The position numbers and the translations under genes were made by a program. A model generated the notes under the pieces. It was not told the origin of the DNA. It was given only the letters and a program-made list of their open reading frames with translations, and did no database searches. A stretch of 64,000 bases of DNA from Oryza sativa Japonica Group (taxonomy: Eukaryota; Streptophyta; Magnoliopsida; Poales; Poaceae). Location of the stretch: positions 820,001 to 884,000 of the forward strand of contig NC_089046.1 in assembly GCF_034140825.1 (NCBI RefSeq), in the 5' to 3' direction. Shown here piece by piece: positions 1 to 12,040 of the stretch (positions within the stretch are counted from its first letter, which is position 1; each line of letters begins with the position of its first letter).

Positions 1-1150
1 AGTATGACTCTAAATGACACAGATTATAAGCCAATAAAATAGAAAGTGCCTAGCATGTAGAGATCACTGTTAGTCACTTTCATAACATCAAAAAATTAGC
101 ACATTTTAATAAAAATCCTCTTCTTGATGTACCCCTTGAAGCTGTCAATTGGAGCAGCAGGATTGGCTCATCAACATGCCATCAACCCGTGCCTCAACTA
201 CAGTATCCCACACTGCACCTATTGAAAATATACAAACTTGAAAATAACAAGATTAATCCAGATATCAAGTCCAAGATCCATCAAGATTTCACATAACAGT
301 GGTCTATACATGAAGAATATAATGAGGCACAGCTGAATACAAAGCAATGTGAATTTGGAATATTATAGGCATTGTTTCAGTCTTTCACCTTGATTTTTTT
401 CTCCACTCATTAAAGATATATGACAGTAACACCACATATGCAAGAACTAAGTTATTTTTTTAGTATAAAAAATTATGGAACAGTTTATTGTTTCACATAC
501 CTCAGGAACACATATATGTTACTGCGAAGTGGAGCACACCATGACCCGATCGAAGCACTGTTGGGCAAATACGTAGATACAAGAAGAATAGCAATAAGAG
601 CCTCAACATTATATAAAGTATTAAGAAATGAAAGAAAATTAAGAATGGAAACGTCCTTGTAATTAGTATGTAGTACATCGAAAAAGATCACAAACCTGTA
701 TATTCATATCTCAAAATCAAAATCATATGGCTAACTGATTCAGTGAAGGATAAAAGGAAATTCATTTGTGCTGCTCTACTGAACCAGGGAATTTCAGAAA
801 AATTGTTACCCGATCAACAATGCTCAAATGAACTACAAAACTTCATAAACTAGTACCATATCTGCTAATCGCGTGGCTGACTGATCTAGTGATGTTCTGT
901 TGAACTAATTCAAAATTGCAGAAAACTGCTGGCTAATCAACTGATAGCTCTGCTACATTGAAAATTTTCAGAAACTGCAAGCTTATCGACAATATTGTCA
1001 GACGTAACCAGCTAGCATCAGGCAGCAGAAACAGATTAGCATCACAAAATTGTTGCGTTTGTCAGAAACTTAACGATAATCCAAGCATACCATCTGAACT
1101 TCGCTGCCTTGTGCAAGCCGCTTTGGCTGATGATGAGGATGCATCAATCA
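1..1150. other. AT-rich stretch without a recognisable gene
   Basis: No coding unit with splice support was found. On the minus strand a short piece near 160-225 follows an acceptor-like TTTTCAATAG and reads AVWDTVVEARVDGM before a stop about ten residues later. This could be the end of a terminal exon, but no donor or upstream exon pairs with it. The short open frames at 420-690 are AT-rich and show no family signature. Confidence 0.4.
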
Positions 1151-1380
1151 AATGAGGAGGCCGGCATGGCGTCATCGGCTGGGGAGAGGATGGGCCTTCG
1201 GATCCAGAAGGCAGGCAGCCCTCTCTCCTGGACATCAGCCTCCACAATCCTCTTTCTCCCCGGCCACCGTGTGGGGCTGTGACGAGCCGACAACTGGGTG
1301 AGGGGCTACAGCTGCTCGTCGCCGCCCTCCTTTCCAGACAGGATCTGAGTAAATGAGAACACGAGTTTGCAGGAGATGGG

Positions 1381-1449
1381 AAAGCATCGCCACTGCTTGT
1401 CGTCAGAGCGTTTGCGCCGCAGCTCCTCCGGCACGGCGGCCGCCTCCAT
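1381..1449 (-). pseudogene. Short WRC-motif fragment like the N-terminus of JMJ25-type histone demethylases
   Basis: Reading the minus strand from the ATG at 1449 gives a protein start containing EELRRKRSDDKQWRC. This resembles the WRC segment (RCKRSDGKQWRC) near the N-terminus of plant JMJ25/IBM1-type JmjC demethylases, as I remember that family. Similarity stops at about 1381: the cysteine and histidine residues that should follow are missing, and the frame ends about 25 residues later. The fragment lies in a GC-rich patch (about 1150-1760) surrounded by AT-rich DNA. It may be a captured or decayed first-exon fragment. An intact first exon whose next exons I failed to find is the alternative. 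The family match is from memory only. Confidence 0.35.
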
Positions 1450-1760
1450 CCCCATCCCCCATCCCCCGTGGCATCACACCCTGCCGTCGGCGCCGCCACA
1501 GCGGACACGCGGACGGAGAACGAGATGCGCCCCCGTTTGGGGTTCCGGTCGGGGCCACGCTGGAAAAGAAGAGGAACAAGAAGAACAAGAAGAGGAAAGA
1601 TACCCTCGAGGCGTCGCTCGTTGTTGTCCGCCCACCTCTCCTCGGCTCCGACCTGCTGCGGCTGCGGCGGCGACTCCTTTCCACCTGTCGCTGGCCGATT
1701 TCGCCGTTCTCCCGCCGACGCCGCTCCCTTGGCCGCCCGTTCCCAGATCCTAAAAGTTCG

Positions 1761-2864
1761 GGGTATAACCGTACAAAGCAGGTGTAAAGAAACTGGCTAA
1801 TATGTGCGGGAAGTAACAACATTACTACAGGGTAAATGCATATTCATACAGTAATCATTTTACTATCAGTACTACAATAAATGTGGGGGGGGGGGAGTGG
1901 GGGTGGGTTGTGTTTTAATACAACGCACCCCATCTGTAGTATAGTATATCCATGTATACATATGTTTCACAATAAACCCTCGTATGGAGAATAAATATGA
2001 AAAATGCATGGTTCTGATAGAAGTACGTATGTAAAAATAAATGCTTGAAAAACATAGGAAAAATACATAATAACCATTTGGATATATAGTCTATAGAAAA
2101 AAAATTGTAGAAATTGGATGAGAGACGACTCAAAAGGTAATTTTCTGAGAGGCTGTTCGACATTATGCTAACTTTTTTGCTAAAATCTCCTTGTATTTTC
2201 CCATTCCAAAGAAATTTTAGAGATTTTGAAAGCATCAAGTGTCAGACTACAAGAGACCTTTTACTGCAGAAAATTAATAAGTTTTTTAAGATATGGGAAA
2301 TGGTGATAGCCAATAAAGTTGTGTTGCTGAAAATTAAAACAAATCCACAACTCCTTTAATAAGAAGACCAGTTGAATTAAAAGAGTGAGAAAAAAGTATC
2401 ACATAGACTAACAAAGTACTCGTAATAATAGTAATTATATAGGTATGACTCGATCTAAAATATATAAGATCCTTTGATTAGTGGTTGCCAATTCTAAAAG
2501 TGCAACGACAGTGCATCGTGTCTCTCCTATAATTTCAAAGAGAGAATATATCTTGTGCACACGAGTTTCCGATCCACAATTCGTATACACCAACTAACAA
2601 TATCATAAAAAAAATCTATATTTCTAATAATATTATATATATTTGTAAAGTCTCAACCTTAATATTCATTATATTTCAGACATAAAAAATAAAAAAATCA
2701 GACAATTTTTTAAGGATATATTTGTTAGAACCGTTAAGATATAATGAATTTTAAAATAAAATTTTATATATCGATGCAATACTATTGTAAGTATAGTATG
2801 TTTATGTGTATAGGACACCTTTATTAAAAGGGAAACCGTTCTCTATTAAACGGGAAACCATATA
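1761..2864. other. AT-rich intergenic DNA with a G homopolymer
   Basis: No gene is visible. A G-run lies near 1885-1905, and the rest is AT-rich low-complexity sequence. The phrase around 2485-2530, mentioning a short CAACGACAGTGCATCG stretch, looks like part of a dispersed repeat but was not assigned. Confidence 0.4.
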
Positions 2865-2914
2865 CTCACTCCGTTTTAAAATATAGGCATTGGTATATTT
2901 TAGGACGGAGAGAG
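2865..2914. mobile_element. Short Stowaway-type MITE remnant
   Basis: Fifty bases begin CTCACTCCGTTTTAAAATA and end TATTTTAGGACGGAGAGAG. The ends form imperfect inverted repeats with the Stowaway signature and TA dinucleotides outside both. Stowaway MITEs are non-autonomous Tc1/mariner relatives. Confidence 0.7.
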
Positions 2915-2916
2915 TA

Positions 2917-4640
2917 ATACACATACATGTATTCATTAATCGCTTTCACCAACGACGTCACCCAAAATTCGTCATGGCAGTGACGATTTCATATATTCAT
3001 TCACCTAGCTAGCTTGGACTATAAATCGTACGTACTACAGTGCAACGATGGTGAGAGAGATATCGATCGAATGTAGCTGTGACATCAGATCGATGTTGGT
3101 CATGCTTACGCTAATTAATCAGGTGGACGTACAACAACTTGACCACGCATATTTGCAGGCAACTTGTAAAAAAAATAGGATATCATGCATGATCGTCCCT
3201 TAGATTTGCTTTCTCCCTCGCTTCTCATTTCTTTTTATCTCTTTAATTCCTCTGACTGGCTTTGTCTTTTTGTTTCTTTTGCTGCAGATTCAGTTAGCCT
3301 TCCTTGGACGACGAACACAGCTCGATCAATCGAGCTTATCTCCTGAAATGCTCTTCAGTCCTCTGTACACATTTGTATAATCAAGTGTAAAGGCTTACTT
3401 TCAACAAAAATATATATGTATAGTACTAGCTTTCAGTTGGCGTTCGGCTCCTGGATAGCGAATGCAGGCCAAAGCTAAGCTAGGACGCGCACTAGCTAGC
3501 TGCAGCGTGCGTTCACATCTTATCTATAGGAGTATTTTGCAGCACATGACTGTATTAGGAACCATGAAGCTAGCTATCTTTTGTGGGCTCAGCTGTGGGG
3601 GCGTGAGTCCACTCGTAACAGTACTGCGTACTTCAAAGACTTGGGATTTAGGTAAACTCCGTTTTTAGTCCTTCAAACAAACTTTGTCTAGAGTCTATTT
3701 TACAACTTGATTTATAAAATCGATTGTTTTTCACCCTTAAATTCCACAACAGGATAAATAACATCATAAACCACTTTTCACGGTGGTTTTGATCGATATA
3801 ATATGTAGTGATTTTTGGCTAACGGAAACTTCAATTGGGTGAGTTTTCATGAGAAACTAGACTCGGCGTTGATGATTATAAAGCTTCAATCAGGACGATC
3901 AAACCTCTCACAACCACTGCATCACTCCTTGGTTGGTTATCAATCGAGCTGAAACACGATTGACCTCGCCGATAAGGCTATCTCCTACGAGCGAATCGAG
4001 GACACAAGCAAGAGAGTAGAAGATGCAAACTGAATATATTGCGAATATAAGATGAATCTCACAAATTGGGGATCTACAAATTGAACTAGCGGCAAAACTG
4101 CAATTGCAGAATAATGTAAGCAAAACATAACCCTAATTCATTGACGATTACCGAATTAATAGGTTCTAAGGGAAACCAAGGATCCCTGGATGTGTCCCTG
4201 ATGGACTTCAACAAGATACACGGCCCAACGGGTCTAAAGACGGTGATGTAGCACATCAGACAGATCATGGACGCTCTCTTATTTCAACAATTCTCATTGA
4301 ATCAAAATGAATTTTGACATGAGACCAGGCCCATTGGAAAGGTGATCTTGTTAGCTTTCCATATATATGTATAACATTGAAAACGAAGTCTGAATGAGTT
4401 ATGAGCGACGATTTTAGTACGGGTTGCTCCTGAATTCCAAGGTGGACTTGAACTTAATATAAATTGGGCCTTCATCTCCTAGCATCTCTTAGTGTGCCAC
4501 CCATCTCTTTGCCACGCACTGCCCTAGAGAAATGGGGAAGAGAGCGAGAAGAAGGGGAGGAGTGAGAAAAGTTGGCCACTGACATATGGGCCCCACTTAG
4601 GTCCCACTCACCACATCAATCAAAACTGGCCACTATACTA
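2917..4640. other. Intergenic DNA, possible 3' end of an unidentified transcript
   Basis: No protein-coding gene is supported. A pyrimidine-rich tract followed by GCTGCAG near 3250-3288 looks like a plus-strand splice acceptor with a short exon and a polyadenylation-like area to about 3400. This could be the end of a non-coding transcript. The small frames at 3462-3668 and 3908-4268 have no recognisable content. Confidence 0.3.
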
Positions 4641-4760
4641 TCGAGGAACAAAGTTAACACGGTATTATGAGTTGAGAGATGGGATATACCTGGTATTTCG
4701 GTTCATGACGAATTCCAGACTTGGCAGCAAACTGAGGATCTAAAAAGTGAACTTATTCCT
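4641..4760. repeat. Right-end remnant of a Mutator-like element
   Basis: The segment ends with AAAGTGAACTTATTCC, which matches the right terminus GGTGAACTTATTCC of the complete MULE ending at 17556. Inward it carries wording like that of the other MULE ends here (GGTATTTCGGTTCATGACG). A clear left end was not found, so this is read as a truncated copy. Confidence 0.5.
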
Positions 4761-4949
4761 TAAAAAAAAGAAAGAAAAGCCCACATGGGCCTCATGTGGT
4801 GTGGTTACTACTAGGATGTTGGCCATCACTTGGTTTTGGACCTTTCTGGGCTACTCCTGAAACAAAAAACCTAGCCCATAAAATACATGCACAAAGTCCC
4901 GCAAGTCCGGCCCAAAACAGACAACGGAAGGGCTCTTCTATTTCTCATA

Positions 4950-6352
4950 GGAGAAAGTATACCTGAGGTCCCTCATCTTGTCGCGAGTAACAAAATCATC
5001 CTTGAACCGAAAAAATATATGGTTCCCCTCAACTCACAAAACCGGGTCACTCTAGATCCTTAGGTGGTTTTGTCCCTAGTTTCTTTGACGTGACAACTAG
5101 ATCAGCATGGGATCTATGTGGTCCCCACATGTCAGCGACTACTTCCCCTCCTGTCTCTTCACCTCTCTTCCTCTCTCCTCCAGTCCTCCCCATCTCCTTG
5201 GTGATGGACAACGGGGAGAAGGGCCAACGCGACGGGCACGAAGAGTGGCTGTCGGGGAAGGAGCGCAGCCGGTGACAGGCAGCGAGAACCGGAGGCGCGC
5301 GGCGGTTGGCGGTGGCCCTCAATGGTAGCAGCAGCGCTTGCTAGCAAAGACGAGCAGGGAGAAGAGCATCTACCGACGGAGAGGAGCTGGGCTTCAGCGG
5401 TGGAAGTGTCACCGAGATCGACTAGTCGTGGAGATGATGAAGCTTAGGTCGGTCATTGCTTAATATGTCCTTCGAGGAAGGGGGGAGCAAAGTATACCGG
5501 CGGAGGAGGAGCGACAGGAGCGTATGAGGCCCGCTGAGGAAGCCGAGAGGCCCCGTGGTCTGACGCCATCCTCGACTCCTCGTCCTCCCTTGCTGCAGCT
5601 ATAAAAGCCGGCGCACCGCGCCATTGTCGCCTATCCTCTCTGCCCTATCCATCCTCTCGGTGTCGTGGCTCTCTAGCGCGACCACCATATCCTGCTACTC
5701 CTATCTCGGCCGCGCCGCCAGGTACCTCGTAGCGAACTCGAGGGGGCGGCCAGACAAGACGAGGGACATGGCATGGACGGCGATCTCAATACCGATGGGC
5801 TCACAATGGCCACCACCGCTACGGAGCCTACTACTGGGGCTGTCGGCGAGGCTGAGATGGAGCTCACGGCCGCGCAGGAGGTGCCCGGGTCGACGGCAAG
5901 GCAGAGGGAACGGACGGGGCCGATGAGCTCGCAGGCGTCGCAGAGCTCATCGTTGAAGGCATGGAAGGCGATGCTGCCCACAAAGCCTCCGGTGCTCCCT
6001 GCCTGTCACTGGCTGCTCTCCTCCCCCACCAACCGCTAGCCACGCCCACCGCACTGGCCCTTCTTCTCGTTGGTCATCGTCAAGAAGATGGGGGAGGACT
6101 AGAGGAGAGAGGAAGAGAGGTGGAGAGAGAGAGGGAGAGAGAGAGAGAGGAAGTAGTTGTTAACATGTGGGCTCACATGGGTTACATGCTAAAGTCAACT
6201 GCCACATCGAACAAAACCAGGGATAAAACCATCTAAAGATTTAGAATGACCCGATTTTATAAGTTAAAAAATACTATGTATCTGGTTTTTTGGTACAGGA
6301 TAATTTTGTAACTCGACCACACACTATGAGAGACCTCAGGTATACCTTTTCT
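4950..6352. mobile_element. Non-autonomous Mutator-like element (1.4 kb, long TIRs)
   Basis: The left end (AGTATACCTGAGGTCCCTCA) and the right end (reverse complement GGTATACCTCAGGTCTCTCA) are inverted repeats of about 200 bp with decay. The 9-bp flanks TTTCTCATA (4941-4949) and TTTCCCATC (6353-6361) agree at 7 of 9 positions, which fits the 9-bp duplication of Mutator elements. The interior (about 5150-6150) is GC-rich, unlike its surroundings, and may hold captured gene pieces. None was recognised, and open frames occur in several registers without a family match. No transposase is present. A GA-rich tract lies near 6110-6150. Confidence 0.7.
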
Positions 6353-6936
6353 TTTCCCATCTGCTTCGGACACCACCATGAAGAAGGCATGCAGAAATGG
6401 TCGAGACCAAGAAGCATGCACTTGATGTTCTGCTTGGGCTACTTCGTGGACTGTTTGGGCCGACTAACTGGACTTCATTTTTGGACTGTGGGCCAAAAAT
6501 CGGGGCTACTCCGCTACGCATCTTAAGTAAAACTAAATTCTCGAACAAATCAATCACAAGTTTTAAGGAACTACGAAGAAATAACGATAATCTGCAAATA
6601 GAAATTAGAGTAACAGCCAGGCAAATTTACTGTCAGATTTTTCCTTAATTTTATACTAGTACCCCGTATTATTTAACAGATTCTGCTACATTAGCCTTTT
6701 TCTGTATCACGTACTCCTTCCTACTAGATAGAGAAATGCCAATTCAGTTCTTTACATCATTCAAGCAAAAAAATCTGGCTTGAATCTACATGCAAAGAAG
6801 AAAACAACATAATGCCACTAGTATATGGAATCTCATGAGCACAACATCCCCACCTCCCAATATAAAACCCTATCTGGCACCATCCAAGAGGCTCCTCAGA
6901 ATGTATATGCATCTCCTTCACTTTCCATCAAAATCA
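6353..6936. other. Spacer and probable 3' UTR of the first WRKY gene
   Basis: AT-rich sequence with no coding unit. The part adjoining 6937 is expected to be the 3' untranslated region of the minus-strand WRKY gene. Confidence 0.5.
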
Positions 6937-9900
6937 TCACAAGAAATGGAAATACTCGATGCATCTTGACTGACCGATCGGCAGCAATGTCCTCGACAGA
7001 GCACCGGTTGTACTGGGCGAAGCACTTGCTTCCGCATAATCGTCCGCCTCCATCTTAACCGGAGCATAGCTTGTAGATGACGATGTGTCTGCCCAATGAA
7101 ACTGGCGACTGTAGGTGTTCATGTCAGGTTGCTGGTTGGAACTGTACGGCTGCATGCTCGGCGACAACAATGAAGCTGATGGTGACAAGAATGTGGGCAG
7201 TTCACCGGTTTTGCCATGTGAATTGAAGCAGATCGAAATGGCTTTCCTCGACTGCACAGTAGAATCAGGAGTGCTGCCTACGATCTTTGGGCTGCTGTTG
7301 CAGGTGTGGTGGTTGAAGTAAGTGACTGAGAACAATGGTGGATCATTAGTGTCCTTCTGCTGGACTTGCTTCGTAGCAGGGCACTTCATGTCATTCTTGT
7401 AGGTGCATCTGTAATAGAACCTGCAAATAGAAAGCCATGATCTCAAATTCTCAATACCTTCTTGCTGGAAATCCTAAGAGCAAATTACTGCAGATAAGGG
7501 ATTGGTTTTTTTTCCAGGTAGCATTTAGGGAGTACAAATGCAGTTGCCTTCAAGAGCAGAAATTTTGATTCTGTGTGCTGCTGTTATACACCGTTTTAGC
7601 TTATCTTTATTTAGAATGATGGTGACTGCACTGAAACTACTGTCCATTCCAGCATACAGTGGAATTTCCCTTTTTTTTTCTCTCTTTTGGGATCACCTTC
7701 CGATCTGCCGCTTGGCAATGTGTTATTACCATACTTTTCAGAATGCCATCAGAAAACTTAGTTGATCTGTTTACTTACAAAAATTACGTGGTATATTTTT
7801 CAGAATTTCTTGGTGACACCAAAGCCAGCACTATCCTGCATTCCTACTATATTCCAAGTTGAAAGGTTGAACAACACATTCTTCAACTCATCTTCACGCA
7901 ATCTCACCTTTAGGGTACCAACTTGAGTTATTCTTCTTTACCAGTTCTTGAACCGTGGTACTTTACAGTTTGCATATATATGTGCAGTGTCATTCAGTGT
8001 AACAAACCTTAATTTAAGACAACAGGAAAAACATTTGTATTCTTAAATCATGTCTCTTTTGCACTTTTCTCCACGAACATTTACTCTACCTAAATTAGGC
8101 GGAGTGGTTGCCAACACATACTTTTCAGACCTTTCATAAATTACCTTTTGCAAAAAGAAATGACTGCAACTATTAGCAAGCTCTTGTGAGCAAACAAGAT
8201 ATGTAGGGTCTTCCCTCAGGCTGCATGCCAATCAAACTCCAAGGAAGTAAAAAAGAGTTTGTGGAGACTGTCGGCATGCACGCTAATATTTGCAAACAAA
8301 ATGTGCTTGAAAAACACCAGTAGTATATATTCTGGTAGGAAAACATTAGATATCAAACAAGTCGCTGATGACAGGCAATAAAAGAGAACCACTTGCATAT
8401 TTTTTATTTATATGGTCTCACTTTTCAAATTTTTATATGTCTTGTTGAGTTGTCGATTGCCAAAGAGATTGCTGCTATGAAGGTTCTTTTCCCATGGTCA
8501 ATTTACTAGTTTTTAATCTTGCTCACTAAAGGCATCTGCCGACAGGCTCGACACGTGCCCCTTGCAATTCTACCAAGAGATGACTAGAAGACAGCCATGT
8601 AGCCTAATTTGTGTCCACAGAACACAAGAGTGTTCTTTGCAAGAACCCAAATTAAAGCATTGACCAAACCATCTGCTGATATACAAACACTGGACACAGT
8701 ATTAGCCATCGACATGACCTGGGTTATAGTAAACCACCAGCTGATCAAACAAAGACTAGAGATTGGCCCCAAAAATGAGACTTTTGCTATATCCATAAAT
8801 ATTTAAGGAAATGTGAACATGTGAGTTCATTTACATGAACAGATGTAGTCTTTGCTAGATTTCTTTTCCGGTTTCAACTGAAATTAGCTCAAGATGTAAA
8901 CACTAAGCACGCATCTGGAGCCTGTTAACAGATTTGTTGGACCACCCTAACCCACTTTGGTTATGGAAGAAATTGGTGAGTAGGAGCTATTCTACCAAAC
9001 TACCGAAAAGGTGCCCCTCGCAATTCTACCAAGAGATGACTAGCGGACAACCATGCAGCCTAATTTGTGTCCACAGAACACAAGAATGTTCATTTCAAGA
9101 ACCCAAATTAATGCGTTGACCAAACCATCTGCTGATATACAATGGACACAATACTAGGCATCGACATGATTTGGGTTATAGTAAACCACAATCTGCACAA
9201 ACAAAGACTATAGTTTGGCCCCATAAATAAGACTCCTGCTATACCCATAAATATTTAAGAAATGTGAACATGAGAGCGCAGTTACTGAGTTACATGAGCA
9301 GAACTAGTCCCTGCTAGATTTGTTCTCCGGTTTCAACTGAAATTCGCTCTCAAGATGTAAACACTAATTAAGCACACATATGGAGCCTGTTAACAGCTCT
9401 GTTTGGACCACACTAACACACTTCCATTCTGGAAGGTATTGGTGAGTAGGAGCTGTTCTACCAGAACTACCGAAAAGGCCAAAACGAAAGAAACCAAGAT
9501 GGCATGAAGAAAATTTTCCTGCCAAAATTCAAAGGGGAACTTGAAATTCCCCAAGGTTTCAGATCACCACCCACAGTTCACTCACCTAATGCAACTACTC
9601 TGCTTGTCCTTAAAATTAGCTTTGGTGAATCTAGTAAAATCTGAAATTAACCGTTCTGCAGATTCTAACCATGGAAGACAGTAAAAAATATGACCTTTGA
9701 GGGAAAGAAAAATAGATGCATGCATGAAGTCTAGTAATTTTGGGGCAAGGAAATGAAGTGAGAAAAAAGAAATGGAGGGCGGAAGGTACCTTGGGAAGTT
9801 GGAATTGGAGAGTTTCTTCTCGCCGTACTTCCTCCACTGGTGGCCGTCGTCGTACGGCGCGTAGGTGTCGGTCGTCCATGTCCGCTCCTCCTTCCTGGGG

Positions 9901-10134
9901 CTACCATATCAGAATCAATGGCACATCACAGAACCCACCACAAATTGAAGAAAGGAGAGAAACAGATCAAGAACTACACATACACATGGGGAGGCTCTTT
10001 GCTGCAAGCAAGAAATCGATGGAGGAGAAAAGAATGGTAGCCATAGATATGTACCTGACCCTTTGCTGCTGCGGCGTCCTGGCCCTGCTGGATCCAAGAT
10101 CGCTGGGGTAGGATGGAACAGAGTCGAGTGCCAT
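6937..10134 (-). CDS. Group III WRKY transcription factor with WRKYGEK variant
   Basis: Exons on the minus strand are 10134-10055, 9894-9790 and 7420-6937, joined by GT-AG sites in continuous frame (222 residues). Exon 1 encodes only 26 residues starting MALDSV. Exon 2 carries DDGHQWRKYGEKKL, and exon 3 starts with YYRCTYKNDMKC and continues to FNHHTC, giving the C-X7-C...H-X-C zinc finger of group III. The last intron splits the arginine codon just after the heptapeptide, as is normal for this family. WRKY proteins are nuclear DNA-binding regulators, often of defence. Two oddities stand out: Glu replaces Gln in the signature heptapeptide, which in the family usually changes W-box affinity, and the N-terminal region before the domain is very short. 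Intron 2 is 2.37 kb and holds a tandem duplication. A TATA box at 10257-10264 supports the chosen start. Confidence 0.88.
8555..9477. repeat. Two-copy tandem duplication of about 460 bp inside WRKY intron 2
   Basis: Unit 1 (8555-9010) and unit 2 (9011-9477) are direct repeats sharing long stretches such as CAATTCTACCAAGAGATGAC and ACCAAACCATCTGCTGATAT. Small insertions and substitutions separate them, so the duplication is not very recent. It contributes about 40 percent of the intron. Confidence 0.85.
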
Positions 10135-10256
10135 CTCGGTCTCGGAGAAGAAGCGGAGGATTTTGTGGGGGCCGAGTGGTCTCGCTTGGTAGGGAAGAGG
10201 GAGAGGAAGAGGAAGAAAGGAAGGCGTGGGAATTGGTGCTTGTCTCTGACTACCTT

Positions 10257-10264
10257 TATTTATA
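10257..10264 (-). promoter_or_regulatory. TATA box of the first WRKY gene
   Basis: The minus strand reads GCTATAAATAAAG about 125 bases upstream of the ATG at 10134. Position and sequence fit a plant core promoter, leaving a leader of about 90 bases. Confidence 0.6.
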
Positions 10265-10399
10265 GCGCCATTAAACAACGACGGCAGACGGGCATTTTTC
10301 AACGTTAACACGCGTCGCCCTCTCATCGACACCTCCTCTGCGGCTCTGCCTACCATATTTTTTTTTACTAATAACAGTATATTTATCAATTAAGAAAAC

Positions 10400-10728
10400 A
10401 GATGACTGCCAAATTTTCCGCCCTATCACATCAAATATTTAGACACATGCATTAAATATTAAATATAAAAAAAACAAATTACACAGATTGCGTGTAAATT
10501 GCGAGACGAATCTTTTAAGCCTAATTGCTCCATGATCTGATAATATGGTGCTACAGTAAACATTTGCTAATAATTGATTAATTAGGCTTAATAAATTCGT
10601 CTCACAGTTTACAAGCGAAATCTGAAATTTATTTTGTTATTAGTCTACGTTTAATACTTTAAATATGTGTCCGTATATTTGATGTGACATGGCAAAATTT
10701 TTTACCCCTATATCTAAACACAGTGTAA
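10400..10728. mobile_element. Tourist-like MITE (GAGACGAAT family, copy 1)
   Basis: The core GCGAGACGAATCTTTTAAGC with its inverted partner GCTTAATAAATTCGTCTCAC, plus the inner GTGCTACAGTAAACATTTGC, marks a family present five times in this window (also at 12.0, 30.2, 41.6 and 57.7 kb). This copy lies upstream of the WRKYGEK gene. The ends are approximate. Confidence 0.65.
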
Positions 10729-10813
10729 AAATAAATTATTTGACGTTTCTTGTGGCTCCCACCATAAATTACAGTCTAATTGTGTTTCTATTTTTTTTTC
10801 TTATACTGCTAAT

Positions 10814-11064
10814 CCCTCTCCTCCGGTTTCATAATATTCTAGATATTTTGGACAATAACTCAGTCTCTAAAATATATCTTTGACTATATTTTTAATTATA
10901 ATATATACAACAAATAATTTTTATAGCATATTGTAAGACACATTTATATATATTATTATAGTATCTTCAAACTAAATATTTTTGAAGTTATTAACAGTCA
11001 AAGTTATAAAGTTTGATCTCAACATTATTCAAAATGTCTAGAATTTTAAAACTAGAGGGAGTAC
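10814..11064. mobile_element. Stowaway-like MITE
   Basis: It starts CTCTCCTCCGGTTTCATAAT and ends near ACTAGAGGGAGTAC, with an AT-rich middle rich in stem-forming ATATATT words. The ends match the CTCCCTCCGTTTC signature of rice Stowaway elements. Confidence 0.55.
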
Positions 11065-11070
11065 TAATTT

Positions 11071-11541
11071 GGCAAAAATTTGCTGTAGGGTACTCAAAAG
11101 TTGTGTAATTTACTGACAAACATCGTAAAAAGTAAAAACATGTCATGGCTAAAAGGCACTCTAAAAAATTGATAATTTGCTAAAGGACACTTTTGGCTCA
11201 ATTGATGAGAGAAATTCTTGAAAAAGATAGGAATGCCCCTAGGTCAAAAGCTTTTGAGTTGAGGATGGAGTGAAGGTGGAATATGATGTCTGTTGGTGCT
11301 GTATTTAGAGTGATGGAAAATTTAGAGTTGCATAATTTCTAAATTTTTACTCTAACATCATGTTTGAAGTATGTGGTCCTAGGGATATTCTCATCTTTCT
11401 TAAGAATTTATCTCTCCAATTGAGTCAAAAGTGTCCTCTAGCAAATTATTAGTTTTTAGGATGTTTTTCAACCGTGACATGTTTTTTCTATATCTATCAG
11501 CAAATTACATAAATTTTGGGTGTCCTATGACAAAATTTGCC
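11071..11541. mobile_element. Fold-back TIR element with GGCAAAATTTGC ends
   Basis: The left end GGCAAAAATTTGCTGTAGGG and the right end (reverse complement of TATGACAAAATTTGCC) are inverted repeats, and most of the 471 bp can pair on itself (for example TTGATGAGAGAAATTCTTGA with TTAAGAATTTATCTCTCCAA). The same ends bound the larger element at 17928-19016. No coding capacity. Confidence 0.65.
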
Positions 11542-11765
11542 TGCTATTTTTTGGTGCAGCCACTCATCGCCTTCGCAATAACCATTTAAGCAAGGACGGA
11601 TCTACAAAGAGATTGGAGGAGAACTCTTAGGGTGTGTTTGGTTGCTCGTATTCCCCCAGCCTGGCCCATCTCTTCCATCCAGGCTGAGTTTGGCCTGGCC
11701 GATGGGATACACATATGGTTGTTTGGTTGTTTGCATTGCTTTAGCCCCCACGACTCATGACAGTA
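11542..11765. repeat. Remnant of a GTTTGGTTG-type MITE
   Basis: GGGTGTGTTTGGTTGCTCGT near 11630 and further GTTTGGTTG words near 11720-11735 resemble ends of a short MITE, but no paired right end was fixed. Confidence 0.35.
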
Positions 11766-11990
11766 GGGGTCTGTTTGCTAGAGCTCCAACTTTTAAATTT
11801 AGCTCAAGAACTTGGGTCTGAAGTAGAGTTGTGGAGCAACCTAAATCCTGTTCCACAGCTCTAGTTTATTTTTTGACAGTGCTCCACCCAGCTTAATTCG
11901 CTTCTATTTTAGGTGCAATTAGAACTGTTTGGTTGAACTCCAGCACCAGAAGAGATGGAGCTGAAGCTGAATCTATGCCAAACAGACCCT
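11766..11990. mobile_element. Short MITE with GGGTCTGTTTG ends
   Basis: The left end GGGGTCTGTTTGCTAGAGCT and the right end GCCAAACAGACCCT are inverted repeats about 225 bp apart. The inner sequences AGAGTTGTGGAGC and GTTCCACAGCTCT can also pair. It is non-coding. Confidence 0.6.
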
Positions 11991-12040
11991 AGATTTACTT
12001 CTACCGTAGGGGTCCCCTAACATATGTCTAAAGAATTAGG

